Positions 1-7,856 of a stretch of 64,000 nt of DNA are shown one piece after another (position 1 is the first letter of the stretch; each line of letters begins with the position of its first letter). Source of the stretch: CAWCUK01 sp963798775 (GTDB taxonomy: Bacteria > Bacteroidota > Ignavibacteria > Ignavibacteriales > Ignavibacteriaceae); NCBI GenBank assembly GCA_963798775.1, contig CAWCUK010000004.1:620001-684000 (forward strand), written 5' to 3'. A program made the position numbers and the translations under genes. Below the pieces are notes generated by a model, which was not told the DNA's origin, ran no database searches, and worked only from the letters and a program-made list of their open reading frames with translations.

Positions 1-43
1 TTTATGTAGAAGAGCACACGGTGTGAGTGAAATTACGCCTAGT

Positions 44-598
44 CTAAAGTGAAATTTCTTTTTCTCTTTTAATAGAATAAGAAGCCGTACCGTTTCTGAA
101 AAACCTTCTTTCATTTATTCTGCCGTATTTATCATATAATATCCATTCTCCGATTCTTTTCCCTTTATAGTATTTTCCGGTTTCCTTTAATTTGCCGTTG
201 GGATAATAATATTCCCATTTATTTTCGGCTAAATCTTTTTTAAAAACTCCCTTGCATTCAATTTGCCCGTTGTCAAAGTAATAAATCCATATTCCTTCAT
301 TTCGATTATTTCTAATATTGCCTTTCATTCGCAAGCTGCCGTCTAATTTAGATACGGAGAATTCACCATTTTTTATACCTTTTATTACATGGTATTTCAA
401 AATATTATTGTCTAAAGTATCAGTTACGGATCCTGTAAAGGCGAAATTATTTGTTCCTTTAAATACTAAACCATTTTTATAAAAAAATGTATTGGAATTA
501 AGACCGGAAGTATTATTAAACGAAATATAAATTATACATAAGCAACAGAATAAGATAACTACAAAAATAATTTTAACGATAAAATATTTAGTCTTCAT
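44..598 (-). CDS. MORN-repeat (YwqK-like) membrane-anchored protein
   Basis: 184 residues. The N-terminus (about residues 7-27) is one strongly hydrophobic segment that would act as a signal anchor or uncleaved signal peptide. The rest consists of short G-x-W-x-x-Y-x-x-x-G-type repeats, such as NEGIWIYYFDNGQ, AENKWEYYYPNGK and RIGEWILYDKYG, typical of the bacterial MORN variant often labelled YwqK-family antitoxin. Members usually sit in the envelope and the molecular role is unknown. No adjacent toxin is visible, so the antitoxin label should not be taken literally. The gene is divergent from the transporter at 881. There is no clear ribosome-binding site before the ATG. Confidence 0.75.
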   Translation of the reverse strand: MKTKYFIVKIIFVVILFCCLCIIYISFNNTSGLNSNTFFYKNGLVFKGTNNFAFTGSVTDTLDNNILKYHVIKGIKNGEFSVSKLDGSLRMKGNIRNNRNEGIWIYYFDNGQIECKGVFKKDLAENKWEYYYPNGKLKETGKYYKGKRIGEWILYDKYGRINERRFFRNGTASYSIKREKEISL

Positions 599-880
599 AA
601 TATTTGATTTTTATTTTTAATAGTGCAATGAATATGCCAGTCGTAAAAAAGGTGAAACTAGCGGAAAAAGGAATTCTTCACCAAAAGACATGGTTCAGAA
701 ATTAAACGAAGAGGTTAAATAATTGGAATATTTATTTAGATTTAATCCAGGAATAACTTTTATAAAATTAATTTTTTCAATGTAAAGTTAAATAATATGT
801 TGTTATGTTTACTTGAGGATAAAATAATTAATATTAATAACAGCAGCTGAAAGATGAAATAATTGGGAGATAAGAAAGAA

Positions 881-1783
881 ATGGATTCGTCGCAAAAAGG
901 AATAAGAACGCTAAAAATTTCATTGATCGGATTATTAGTTACAGCCTTATTTCAAGTGGTGATTGTGTACATTAGCGGAAGCGCCGCATTACTTGCCGAC
1001 ACTATTCATAATTTTGCAGATGCGTTTACTTCTATTCCATTGTGGATTGCTTTTTCCTTAAGTAGAAGAAAATCGACAAAAAAATTAACATACGGTTACG
1101 GACGTTCTGAGGACATTGCCGGGATAATAATCATCGGTGTAATTCTTATAAGCGCGGTAATCGCGGTTTATGAATCTGTAGAAAAATTTTATTCTTTAGA
1201 GAGTATAAGAAACAGCGGCTGGGTTATTGCTGCATCTATAATTGGTTTTATAGGAAACGAATTTGTTGCTCATTACAGAATAAATACTGGAAAAGAAATC
1301 GGCAGTGCCGCGTTAGTTGCTGACGGACAGCATTCAAGGATTGATGGACTTACTTCATTGGCTGTGCTGTTTGGTGCGGTAGGTGTGCTTGCGGGATTTC
1401 CTATTCTTGATCCTCTAATGGGAATTATTATTAGTCTTTTTATTTTTGGTATTGTTATTACTACTTCCAAAGAAATTTTTAAAAGATTAATGGATGTAGT
1501 AGACCCGGTTTTGCTTGATGAAATAAGAAAAGTAGTTCTTGGCTTAAAAGGTGTTTCCAGTGCTCATGATATAAAAGCAAGATGGATCGGGCATGAATTA
1601 AGGGTGGATTTAAGTATTGCCGTACCGGGAAATTTAACTGTTAATGAAGGACATCAATTGGCCGTTAATGTACAAGAGGAATTACTAAAAGAAATTCCTC
1701 ATCTTAAAAATATTACCATTCATGTTGATCCTGAAGATTTAATAGGGGAGGGGAAACATCATACTTCAACATTGCGGGTATAA
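881..1783 (+). CDS. cation diffusion facilitator (CDF) metal transporter
   Basis: Inner-membrane divalent metal/proton antiporter of the CDF family (FieF/CzcD type). Two metal-site signatures are visible: DTIHNFAD in TM2 (H-x3-D) and DGQHSRID in TM5 (H-x3-D). This is the HD-HD arrangement usual for zinc-transporting members. About six hydrophobic segments precede a C-terminal ferredoxin-like cytoplasmic domain (about residues 205-290, ending ITIHVDPED). A longer frame opens at TTG 863, but I prefer ATG 881, which has GGGAGA about 12 nt upstream. The last 25 nt overlap the convergent CoA-transferase gene. Substrate specificity is inferred only from the site pattern. Confidence 0.9.
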   Translation: MDSSQKGIRTLKISLIGLLVTALFQVVIVYISGSAALLADTIHNFADAFTSIPLWIAFSLSRRKSTKKLTYGYGRSEDIAGIIIIGVILISAVIAVYESVEKFYSLESIRNSGWVIAASIIGFIGNEFVAHYRINTGKEIGSAALVADGQHSRIDGLTSLAVLFGAVGVLAGFPILDPLMGIIISLFIFGIVITTSKEIFKRLMDVVDPVLLDEIRKVVLGLKGVSSAHDIKARWIGHELRVDLSIAVPGNLTVNEGHQLAVNVQEELLKEIPHLKNITIHVDPEDLIGEGKHHTSTLRV

Positions 1784-3084
1784 GATTCCGTCATGTGCAA
1801 ATCTAATTCTTCTCTAAAATCGGGATGAGCTATATCTATTAAAGCTTTAGCTCTCTGTCTTATCGTTTTTCCGTATAAATCGGCAATACCGTATTCCGTT
1901 ACAACATAATGAACATCGCCTCTGGTTGTGGTTACTCCCGCGCCTTCAGTTAAATATGGAGTAATTCTTGAAAGAGTACCTTTCTTTGCCGTAGAAGGAA
2001 TTGCTATTATAGGTTTTCCGCCTTTACTTCTTGAAGCGCCCCGAATAAAATCTAATTGTCCGCCGAAACCGCTGTAAAATCTTGGGCCGATAGAATCAGC
2101 GCATATTTGTCCTGTTAAATCTATTTGAAGAGCAGAATTAATGGCAACCATTTTATCATTTTGCGATATTATAAAAGGATCATTTGTATAATGGGAAGGA
2201 TGAAATTCCATAATCGGGTCGTTATCAATAAAATCAAAAAGTTTTTTTGAACCCAAAACAAACGAGGCAATTATTTTGCCGGCGTGCAGTGTTTTTCTTT
2301 CGTTAGTTATTATTCCTTTTTCCACAAGATTTATTACCCCATCGGAAAATAATTCTGTATGAACCCCCAGATGTTCTTTATTATTTAAGAAGTGTAAAAC
2401 GGCATTTGGTATATTTCCTATTCCCATTTGCAAAGTAGAACCATCTTCTATTAAAGTTGATATATTTTTACCGATTTTTTCATAAATTTCCTGTTCTTCA
2501 ATCGGCAAATGGCTATGATCCGAATGCATTTCTTTCAAAGGCGCGTCAACTTCTACACAAAAATTTATTTTACTAATATGTATAAAAGAATCACCGAGAG
2601 TGCGGGGTTGGTTAGGATTTATTTGTGCAATTATAATTTTAGATACTTCGGAAGCAGGTTTTGTTGTTTCTATTCCAACACCAAAACTGCAGAAACCATA
2701 TTTATCCGGGGGAGAAACATTTATTAAAGCTACATCTATTGGCAGAATTCCTTTTTGAAAAAGAAGCGGAACTTCAGATAAAAATACGGGAGTAAAATCG
2801 GCTCGGCCTTCATTTACAGCCTGTCTAACATTATTTCCTATAAAAAGCGCGTTATGTCTAAAATGGCCTTGGTATTCCGGGCTTGAATAAGGCGAAACCC
2901 CGAGAGTAAGAATATGAACAACTTCTACATTTTCTAATTCATTATATCTGCCGCACATCGCGTTTAAAAGTATTTCCGGTGTAGCGCTGCCGGGATGTAC
3001 ATACACCCTATCAAATGATTTTATTACTTTTACAGCTTCTTCAGCACCGCAAACTTTTGATTTATATTCATCAATCCAGTTCAA
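1759..3084 (-). CDS. acetyl-CoA hydrolase/transferase family CoA-transferase (4-hydroxybutyrate CoA-transferase-like)
   Basis: 441 residues, the usual length for the Cat1/AbfT branch of family I CoA-transferases. These move CoA between acyl-CoA and a free carboxylate such as acetate, succinate or 4-hydroxybutyrate. The catalytic glutamate lies in HTELFSDG (Glu244). The glycine-rich stretches GIGNIPNAVL and YSGFGGQLDFIRGA are family signatures of the CoA-binding and C-terminal domains. It would act in cytoplasmic fermentation or acyl-CoA balancing. The true acyl substrate cannot be read from sequence. It stands alone, converging with the CDF gene with a 25 nt overlap. Confidence 0.88.
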   Translation of the reverse strand: MNWIDEYKSKVCGAEEAVKVIKSFDRVYVHPGSATPEILLNAMCGRYNELENVEVVHILTLGVSPYSSPEYQGHFRHNALFIGNNVRQAVNEGRADFTPVFLSEVPLLFQKGILPIDVALINVSPPDKYGFCSFGVGIETTKPASEVSKIIIAQINPNQPRTLGDSFIHISKINFCVEVDAPLKEMHSDHSHLPIEEQEIYEKIGKNISTLIEDGSTLQMGIGNIPNAVLHFLNNKEHLGVHTELFSDGVINLVEKGIITNERKTLHAGKIIASFVLGSKKLFDFIDNDPIMEFHPSHYTNDPFIISQNDKMVAINSALQIDLTGQICADSIGPRFYSGFGGQLDFIRGASRSKGGKPIIAIPSTAKKGTLSRITPYLTEGAGVTTTRGDVHYVVTEYGIADLYGKTIRQRAKALIDIAHPDFREELDLHMTESYTRNVEV

Positions 3085-3378
3085 AATAAGCCTGTCGTTG
3101 TTTCTAAAAATTATTGAATATTATTAATATATTTCAGTATAAAGTTTCAAAGGATATGCCAACAAAAAAAAATATAATTTAAGTTAGAAATTCTATGTTT
3201 TATTAAAAAAAATATTTATGTTTGCACTTCATAAGTGGGAATTGTTAATACACCATTCTCACTAACGAGAGTTCTTTATACGTAAATTATAAGATAAAAA
3301 AGCAAAAAATTTACTTTAGTTTCTTGCATAAAATTATTGTTATATATATCTTTAGACGCTAAAATAAAAAGCGATTTT

Positions 3379-3464
3379 GCCGGGGTGGCGGAATTGGTAG
3401 ACGCACAGGACTTAAAATCCTGTGGGAATTTATTCCCGTGCCGGTTCGAGTCCGGCCCTCGGTA
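3379..3464 (+). tRNA. tRNA-Leu (UAA)
   Basis: Complete cloverleaf with a long variable arm. The acceptor GCCGGGG pairs with CCTCGGT (two G-U wobbles), discriminator A. The anticodon stem CAGGA/TCCTG encloses loop CTTAAAA, giving anticodon UAA. The T arm is GCCGG-TTCGAGT-CCGGC. The variable arm between the anticodon and T stems is of class II type, as expected for leucine. The CCA end is not encoded. Confidence 0.97.
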
Positions 3465-3567
3465 CTGATAATGTACAACGCGAGTTAATTGCGTTGTACA
3501 TTCTAATTTATAACCCATATATATTTTCTCTGTTTTATAAAATATTTTGGAGCTATTATTCTAACCG

Positions 3568-3640
3568 GGCTCTTAGCTCAGTTGGTTAGAGCGTCTGCTT
3601 GACGTGCAGAAGGCCAGAGGTTCGAATCCTCTAGAGCCCA
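3568..3640 (+). tRNA. tRNA-Val (GAC)
   Basis: Complete cloverleaf. Acceptor GGGCTCT/AGAGCCC with discriminator A, D arm GCTCAGTTGGTTAGAGC, anticodon stem TCTGC/GCAGA with loop TTGACGT (anticodon GAC), T arm CAGAGG-TTCGAAT-CCTCT. It lies 103 nt after tRNA-Leu and may share its transcript. CCA is not encoded. Confidence 0.97.
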
Positions 3641-3647
3641 CTTATTT

Positions 3648-3670
3648 CGGAGTTAACTCCGATTTTTTTT
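3648..3670 (+). terminator. rho-independent terminator after tRNA-Val
   Basis: Perfect 14-bp palindrome CGGAGTTAACTCCG followed after one A by eight T. It ends the tRNA transcript only 13 nt before the thrS ATG. Transcription of thrS must therefore read through it or start inside this short gap. Confidence 0.8.
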
Positions 3671-3683
3671 ATTAAAAAGTGAT

Positions 3684-5635
3684 ATGGAAAAAATTAAAAT
3701 TATATTTCCTGACGGTAACTCAAAAGAATTTGATAAAGGCATAACCGCTTATCAAATTGCCGAGTCTATTTCGCCTCGTCTTGCTCAAGATGCGGTTGCT
3801 GTTGAATTAAATGGAAATGTAAAAGATATGAATACCGTTCTGCAGAATGATTCGGAAATAAATTTCCTTACTTTTAACGATGAAAAAGGTAAGGAAGTTT
3901 ACTGGCATTCCACTTCTCATTTAATGGCCCATGCGATTCAAGACATTTATCCTGAAGCAAAATTTGGCGTAGGCCCTCCGATTGAAAATGGTTTTTATTA
4001 TGATATAGATATTAATTCATCAATTTAAATGAGGAAGATCTTCAAAAAATTGAAGAGAGAATGAATGAGTTATCGAAAAATGATAATTCTTTTCTGCGTC
4101 AAGATCTTTCTAAAGAAGAAGCTGTAAATTTCTTCAAAGAAAAAGGCGATAATTATAAGATTGAAATTCTCTCTGAAATAGATGAGCAATCTGAAGATAT
4201 TAGTGTTTATAAAGAAGGTGCCTTTACGGATCTTTGCCGCGGTCCTCATGTTCCTTCAACCGGGAAAATAAAATATGTTAAGCTTTTAAATATTTCCGGT
4301 TCATACTGGCGCGGTGATGAAAAGAATAAACAACTTCAAAGAATTTACGGCATTTCTTTTCCTAAGAAAAAAATGCTTGATGATTATCTTTATTTATTGG
4401 AAGAAGCTAAAAAAAGAGATCATCGTCGGCTTGGCAGAGAACTGGAATTATTCTTTTTTTCTCCAAACATCGGCGCGGGACTTCCGGTTTGGCTTCCGAA
4501 AGGTACTATTCTTAGAGAAACACTGGAAAAATTTCTCAGAAAAGAGCAGACAAAAAGAGGTTATCTTCCGGTAATTACTCCTCATATCGGTAATATAAAT
4601 TTATATAAAACCAGCGGCCATTATCCTTATTATAGCGATAGTCAATTTCCTCCATTAAAATTTGCCGATCGTGAAGAAGAATATTTGTTGAAACCGATGA
4701 ATTGCCCCCATCATTTTCAAATTTACGCTTCTAAACCCAGAAGTTATAGGGATCTACCTATTAGATATGCTGAATTTGGAACTGTTTATCGTTACGAACA
4801 ATCCGGGGAACTAAACGGATTAACAAGAGTTAGAAGTTTCGCTGTTGATGATTCTCATATGTTTGTCCGTCAAGATCAATTGAAAGATGAACTTTGCAAT
4901 GTCATTGATCTTATTCAGTATGTTTTTAAAACTATGGGCTTCGCTGATTTTACTACTCAGCTTTCTTTTAGAGATGAAAATGAAACGAAGTATGGCGGAG
5001 ATTTATCTTTATGGGAAAGAGCTCAAAAAGAAATTAAAGAAGCTGCCGATCTAATGAATCTGAGCTACACTATAGAAAAAGGTGAAGCAGCTTTTTACGG
5101 GCCAAAAATAGATTTTATGGTGAAAGATGCTTTGGGCAGAAAATGGCAGCTGGGTACAGTTCAGATTGATTATGTGATGCCTGAGAGATTTGATTTAGAA
5201 TATATTGGAAGTGACGGACAAAAACATAGGCCGGTAGTTATACATCGCGCGCCGTTTGGCTCTTTGGAAAGATTTATTGGCGTTCTTATTGAACATTTCG
5301 GCGGCGATTTTCCATTATGGCTTTCTCCCGATCAAGTTGTAGTAATTCCGGTATCTCAAAATTATTTTGAATACGCAAAGAAGGTTGCCGACGAATTAAA
5401 GCTTAATAACATCAGAACTCAACTTGACGAAAGAAACGAGAAAGTTGGCTATAAAATTAGAGATTGGGAAACTCAAAAAGTTCCTTATATGCTAATAGTG
5501 GGAGAAAAAGAACAATCTTCCGGAATGATTTCCGTTAGAAAACATAAAAAAGGTGATTTGGGTGCTTTGTCTTTATCAGAATTTATTAGTAAGATTAAAG
5601 ATGAAATTAAAAATAAAGATTACACAACAAATTAG
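3684..5635 (+). CDS. thrS: threonyl-tRNA synthetase (one frameshift)
   Basis: Charges tRNA-Thr. Domains in order: TGS domain (about residues 1-62), the HxxxH editing/SAD domain starting at HSTSHLMAHAIQ, class II catalytic core with MNCPHHFQIY, and the C-terminal anticodon-binding domain. The frame shifts by -1 at about position 4022. The first frame stops at 4028 right after YYDIDINSS, while the second continues NLNEEDLQKIEERMNEL without loss of conserved sequence. There is no slippery heptamer, so one missing base in the assembly or a recent mutation is more likely than programmed frameshifting. It heads the thrS-infC-rpmI-rplT block. Confidence 0.93.
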
Positions 5636-5640
5636 AGAGG
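5634..5640 (+). promoter_or_regulatory. ribosome-binding site of infC
   Basis: AGAGAGG, the best Shine-Dalgarno sequence in the neighbourhood. It overlaps the thrS stop. Its last G is 6 nt from ATC 5647, 3 nt from ATA 5644 and directly abuts TTG 5641. Spacing therefore argues for the ATC. Confidence 0.55.
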
Positions 5641-5646
5641 TTGATA

Positions 5647-6183
5647 ATCGCTCAACAAGATAATGTAAGGGTTAACGAAGATATAAGAGCTCCTAAAGTT
5701 AGAGTTATAGATGTTGACGGAGCACAGTTAGGTATCTTTTCCGTCAAGGACGCTCTTAAAGTATCAGGCGAAAGAGGTATGGATTTAGTAGAAATTGCAC
5801 CTCAAGCAAAACCGCCTGTATGCAAAATAATTGATTACGGTAAATTCAAATACGAACAGCAAAAAAGAGAAAAAATTCAACGTAAAAATCAACAGGTTTC
5901 TCTTCTAAAAGAAATAAGGCTTCATCCTAACACAGATGTTCATGATTTTGAATTTAAAGCTAAACACGCTATAAATTTTTTGGAAGAAGGAAATAAAGTT
6001 AAAGCCGTGGTTATGTTTAAAGGACGTGAAATGGCCTATACTGATTTAGGAAAAGATCTGCTCGAAAGGTTTATTGAGAAAACAGAAGATATAGCAAAAA
6101 TTGAATCTCCCATTAAAATGGAAGGGAGAAACATGAGTGTAATTTTGGTACCCACGAAAACAAAATCAAAAAAGAATAATTAG
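5647..6183 (+). CDS. infC: translation initiation factor IF-3, probable AUC start
   Basis: Binds the 30S subunit, blocks premature 50S joining and proofreads start codons. The N-domain begins VRVNEDIRAPKVRVID and the C-domain carries KEIRLHPNTDVHDFEFKAKHA. Length is about 178 residues, normal for the family. No ATG or GTG is available at the N-terminus. The open frame begins TTG-ATA-ATC (5641-5649), and only the ATC has proper spacing to the AGAGAGG. Rare start codons (AUU, AUC) are known in infC because IF-3 represses its own non-canonical start, so this is a plausible autoregulatory start. An annotation from TTG 5641 is the alternative. It lies 11 nt after thrS. Confidence 0.95.
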   Translation: MAQQDNVRVNEDIRAPKVRVIDVDGAQLGIFSVKDALKVSGERGMDLVEIAPQAKPPVCKIIDYGKFKYEQQKREKIQRKNQQVSLLKEIRLHPNTDVHDFEFKAKHAINFLEEGNKVKAVVMFKGREMAYTDLGKDLLERFIEKTEDIAKIESPIKMEGRNMSVILVPTKTKSKKNN

Positions 6184-6196
6184 CTAGGATAAAGTT

Positions 6197-6391
6197 ATGC
6201 CAAAAATGAAGACCAACAGCGGAGCCGGAAAAACTTTCAGGAAAACTGCCTCCGGAAGATATAAGAGGAAAAAAGCTTATAGAAGTCATATTCTTACTTC
6301 CAAAAGCACAAAAAGAAAAAGAAATTTGAGACACGCAACTTTGGTATCGGAATCTGAAGAGAAGCGTGTTAAAATTATGCTTCAAAAATGA
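6197..6391 (+). CDS. rpmI: ribosomal protein bL35
   Basis: 64 residues, lysine/arginine-rich, starting MPKMKTNSGAGKTFRKTASG, the standard bL35 opening. It sits between infC and rplT as in nearly all bacteria, 13 nt after infC, with a weak AGGA ribosome-binding site. It is part of the large ribosomal subunit. Confidence 0.98.
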   Translation: MPKMKTNSGAGKTFRKTASGRYKRKKAYRSHILTSKSTKRKRNLRHATLVSESEEKRVKIMLQK

Positions 6392-6412
6392 AAATGAAAA
6401 AGGATAATTAAA

Positions 6413-6760
6413 ATGCCACGTTCAAAAAATAAAGTTGCTTCTCACAGAAGAAGAAAAAATATTCTCAATCAAGCTAAAGGTTACTGGGGTTCCAGAAGTA
6501 AAGTCTATACCATAGCTAAAAATCATGTAGAAAAAGGTTTAGTTCACGCTTATCGTGACAGAAAACTTAAAAAGAGAACTTTTAGACAGTTATGGATTGT
6601 TAGAATTAACGCCGCTGCCCGTGAAAATGGTACTACTTATTCAAGATTAATGCATACTCTTGATGTAAAAGGCGTAAATATAAATAGGAAAGTATTGGCC
6701 AGCATTGCAGTAGAAAATCCTTCTGCTTTTACTGAACTAGTGAACTTTTCTGCTAATTAA
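6413..6760 (+). CDS. rplT: ribosomal protein bL20
   Basis: 115 residues with the canonical MPRSKNKVASHRRRKNILNQ N-terminus and the GYWGSRSKVYTIAKN motif. It binds 23S rRNA early in large-subunit assembly. It is the last gene of the infC-rpmI-rplT operon and is followed by a strong terminator. Confidence 0.98.
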   Translation: MPRSKNKVASHRRRKNILNQAKGYWGSRSKVYTIAKNHVEKGLVHAYRDRKLKKRTFRQLWIVRINAAARENGTTYSRLMHTLDVKGVNINRKVLASIAVENPSAFTELVNFSAN

Positions 6761-6765
6761 TTTTT

Positions 6766-6809
6766 AATACCCTCTTAAGAATTTTTATATTTTGAGAGGG
6801 TATTATTTT
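6766..6809 (+). terminator. terminator after rplT
   Basis: Ten-base perfect stem AATACCCTCT/AGAGGGTATT around a 19-nt A/T loop, followed by ATTTTA. It separates the infC operon from pheS 18 nt downstream. Confidence 0.75.
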
Positions 6810-6827
6810 AAATAATCGGTTACTGCT

Positions 6828-7841
6828 ATGCTTGATGAAAAAATAAAGAATATTAATGACGAGTTCATACATAATATATCATCCGTAAAAGATGCAAAAA
6901 AGCTCGAAGATATCAGAATAAAATATCTCGGCAGAAAAGGTCTCGTTACAAGTCTATTCGAAGAACTTAAAAATGCTTCGAAAGAAGAAAAACCTGCTCT
7001 TGGACAAAAGTTAAATGCACTTCGAAACGAAATAACAAATAAATTTAATTCGAAAAAAGAAGCTATTGAGGAAAGTGAAAAATCCTCTGAGGTTAAAGCT
7101 GATTTAACTCTGCCCGGTTCGCTCAAATCCATCGGAAGTAAACATATCTTAACTCAAACACTTGATGAGATTAAAACAATTTTTAAAGGAATGGGATTTT
7201 CTGTAAATGAGGGGCCGGAACTTGAATCAGATTATAATAATTTTGAAGCGCTAAATTTCCCGCCGGATCATCCCGCAAGAGATATGCAGGATACTTACTT
7301 TATCAGTGATGATTTTTTACTTAGGACTCATACTTCACCTACACAAATTAGAGTGATGCAAAATCAAAAACCTCCGGTTAGAACTATTATGCCGGGAAGA
7401 GTTTATCGTAATGAAGCTGTAAGTTCCAGAAGTTATTGTATGTTTCATCAAGTTGAAGGACTTTATGTTGATACTGATGTAACTTTTGCCGAGTTGAAAG
7501 GAACTTTGGTCTCCTTTGCGAAACAATTTTATGGCGAAGGTTTAAAATACCGTTTTCGCCCGAGTTTTTTCCCGTTTACTGAGCCTAGCGCCGAAATGGA
7601 TGTTACCTGTTTCTTATGTCATGGTTCAGGCTGTAAAGTTTGTAAACATTCTGGCTGGTTAGAAATTTTAGGCTGCGGAATGGTTGATCCTAATGTATTT
7701 AAAAATATTGGTTATGATCCGGAGATTTATTCCGGTTATGCTTTTGGAATGGGAATAGAAAGGACAGCGATGTTAAAATATGGAATTGATGATATTCGTG
7801 TTTTCTTTGAAAATGATTTTAGATTCTTAAAACAGTTTTGA
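6828..7841 (+). CDS. pheS: phenylalanyl-tRNA synthetase alpha subunit
   Basis: 337 residues. An N-terminal coiled coil (about 1-85) is followed by the class II catalytic domain. Motif 2 and substrate-site sequences RPSFFPFTEPSAEMDV and motif 3 GYAFGMGIERTAML are intact, and a CxxC pair (CHGSGCKVC) is present as in many PheS. It forms an alpha2-beta2 enzyme with PheT, encoded 15 nt downstream. Confidence 0.97.
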   Translation: MLDEKIKNINDEFIHNISSVKDAKKLEDIRIKYLGRKGLVTSLFEELKNASKEEKPALGQKLNALRNEITNKFNSKKEAIEESEKSSEVKADLTLPGSLKSIGSKHILTQTLDEIKTIFKGMGFSVNEGPELESDYNNFEALNFPPDHPARDMQDTYFISDDFLLRTHTSPTQIRVMQNQKPPVRTIMPGRVYRNEAVSSRSYCMFHQVEGLYVDTDVTFAELKGTLVSFAKQFYGEGLKYRFRPSFFPFTEPSAEMDVTCFLCHGSGCKVCKHSGWLEILGCGMVDPNVFKNIGYDPEIYSGYAFGMGIERTAMLKYGIDDIRVFFENDFRFLKQF

Positions 7842-7856
7842 TTTGGAGTTAAAGAA

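Noticed and set aside
44..598. Antitoxin of a toxin-antitoxin system
   Set aside because: The YwqK family name suggests it, but there is no toxin gene beside it and the protein is membrane-anchored.
628..721. Short Lys/Ser-rich open stretch (ending KDMVQKLNEEVK) upstream of the CDF transporter
   Set aside because: It has no start codon in context and no recognisable family. It may be a gene remnant, but I cannot support it.
3276..3518. 80-residue minus-strand open frame covering tRNA-Leu
   Set aside because: It is the antisense of a perfect tRNA gene, has no protein-family features and no ribosome-binding site.
4015..4035. Programmed -1 frameshift in thrS
   Set aside because: There is no slippery heptamer and no downstream stem-loop or pseudoknot. 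Programmed shifting is not known for thrS. An indel is simpler.
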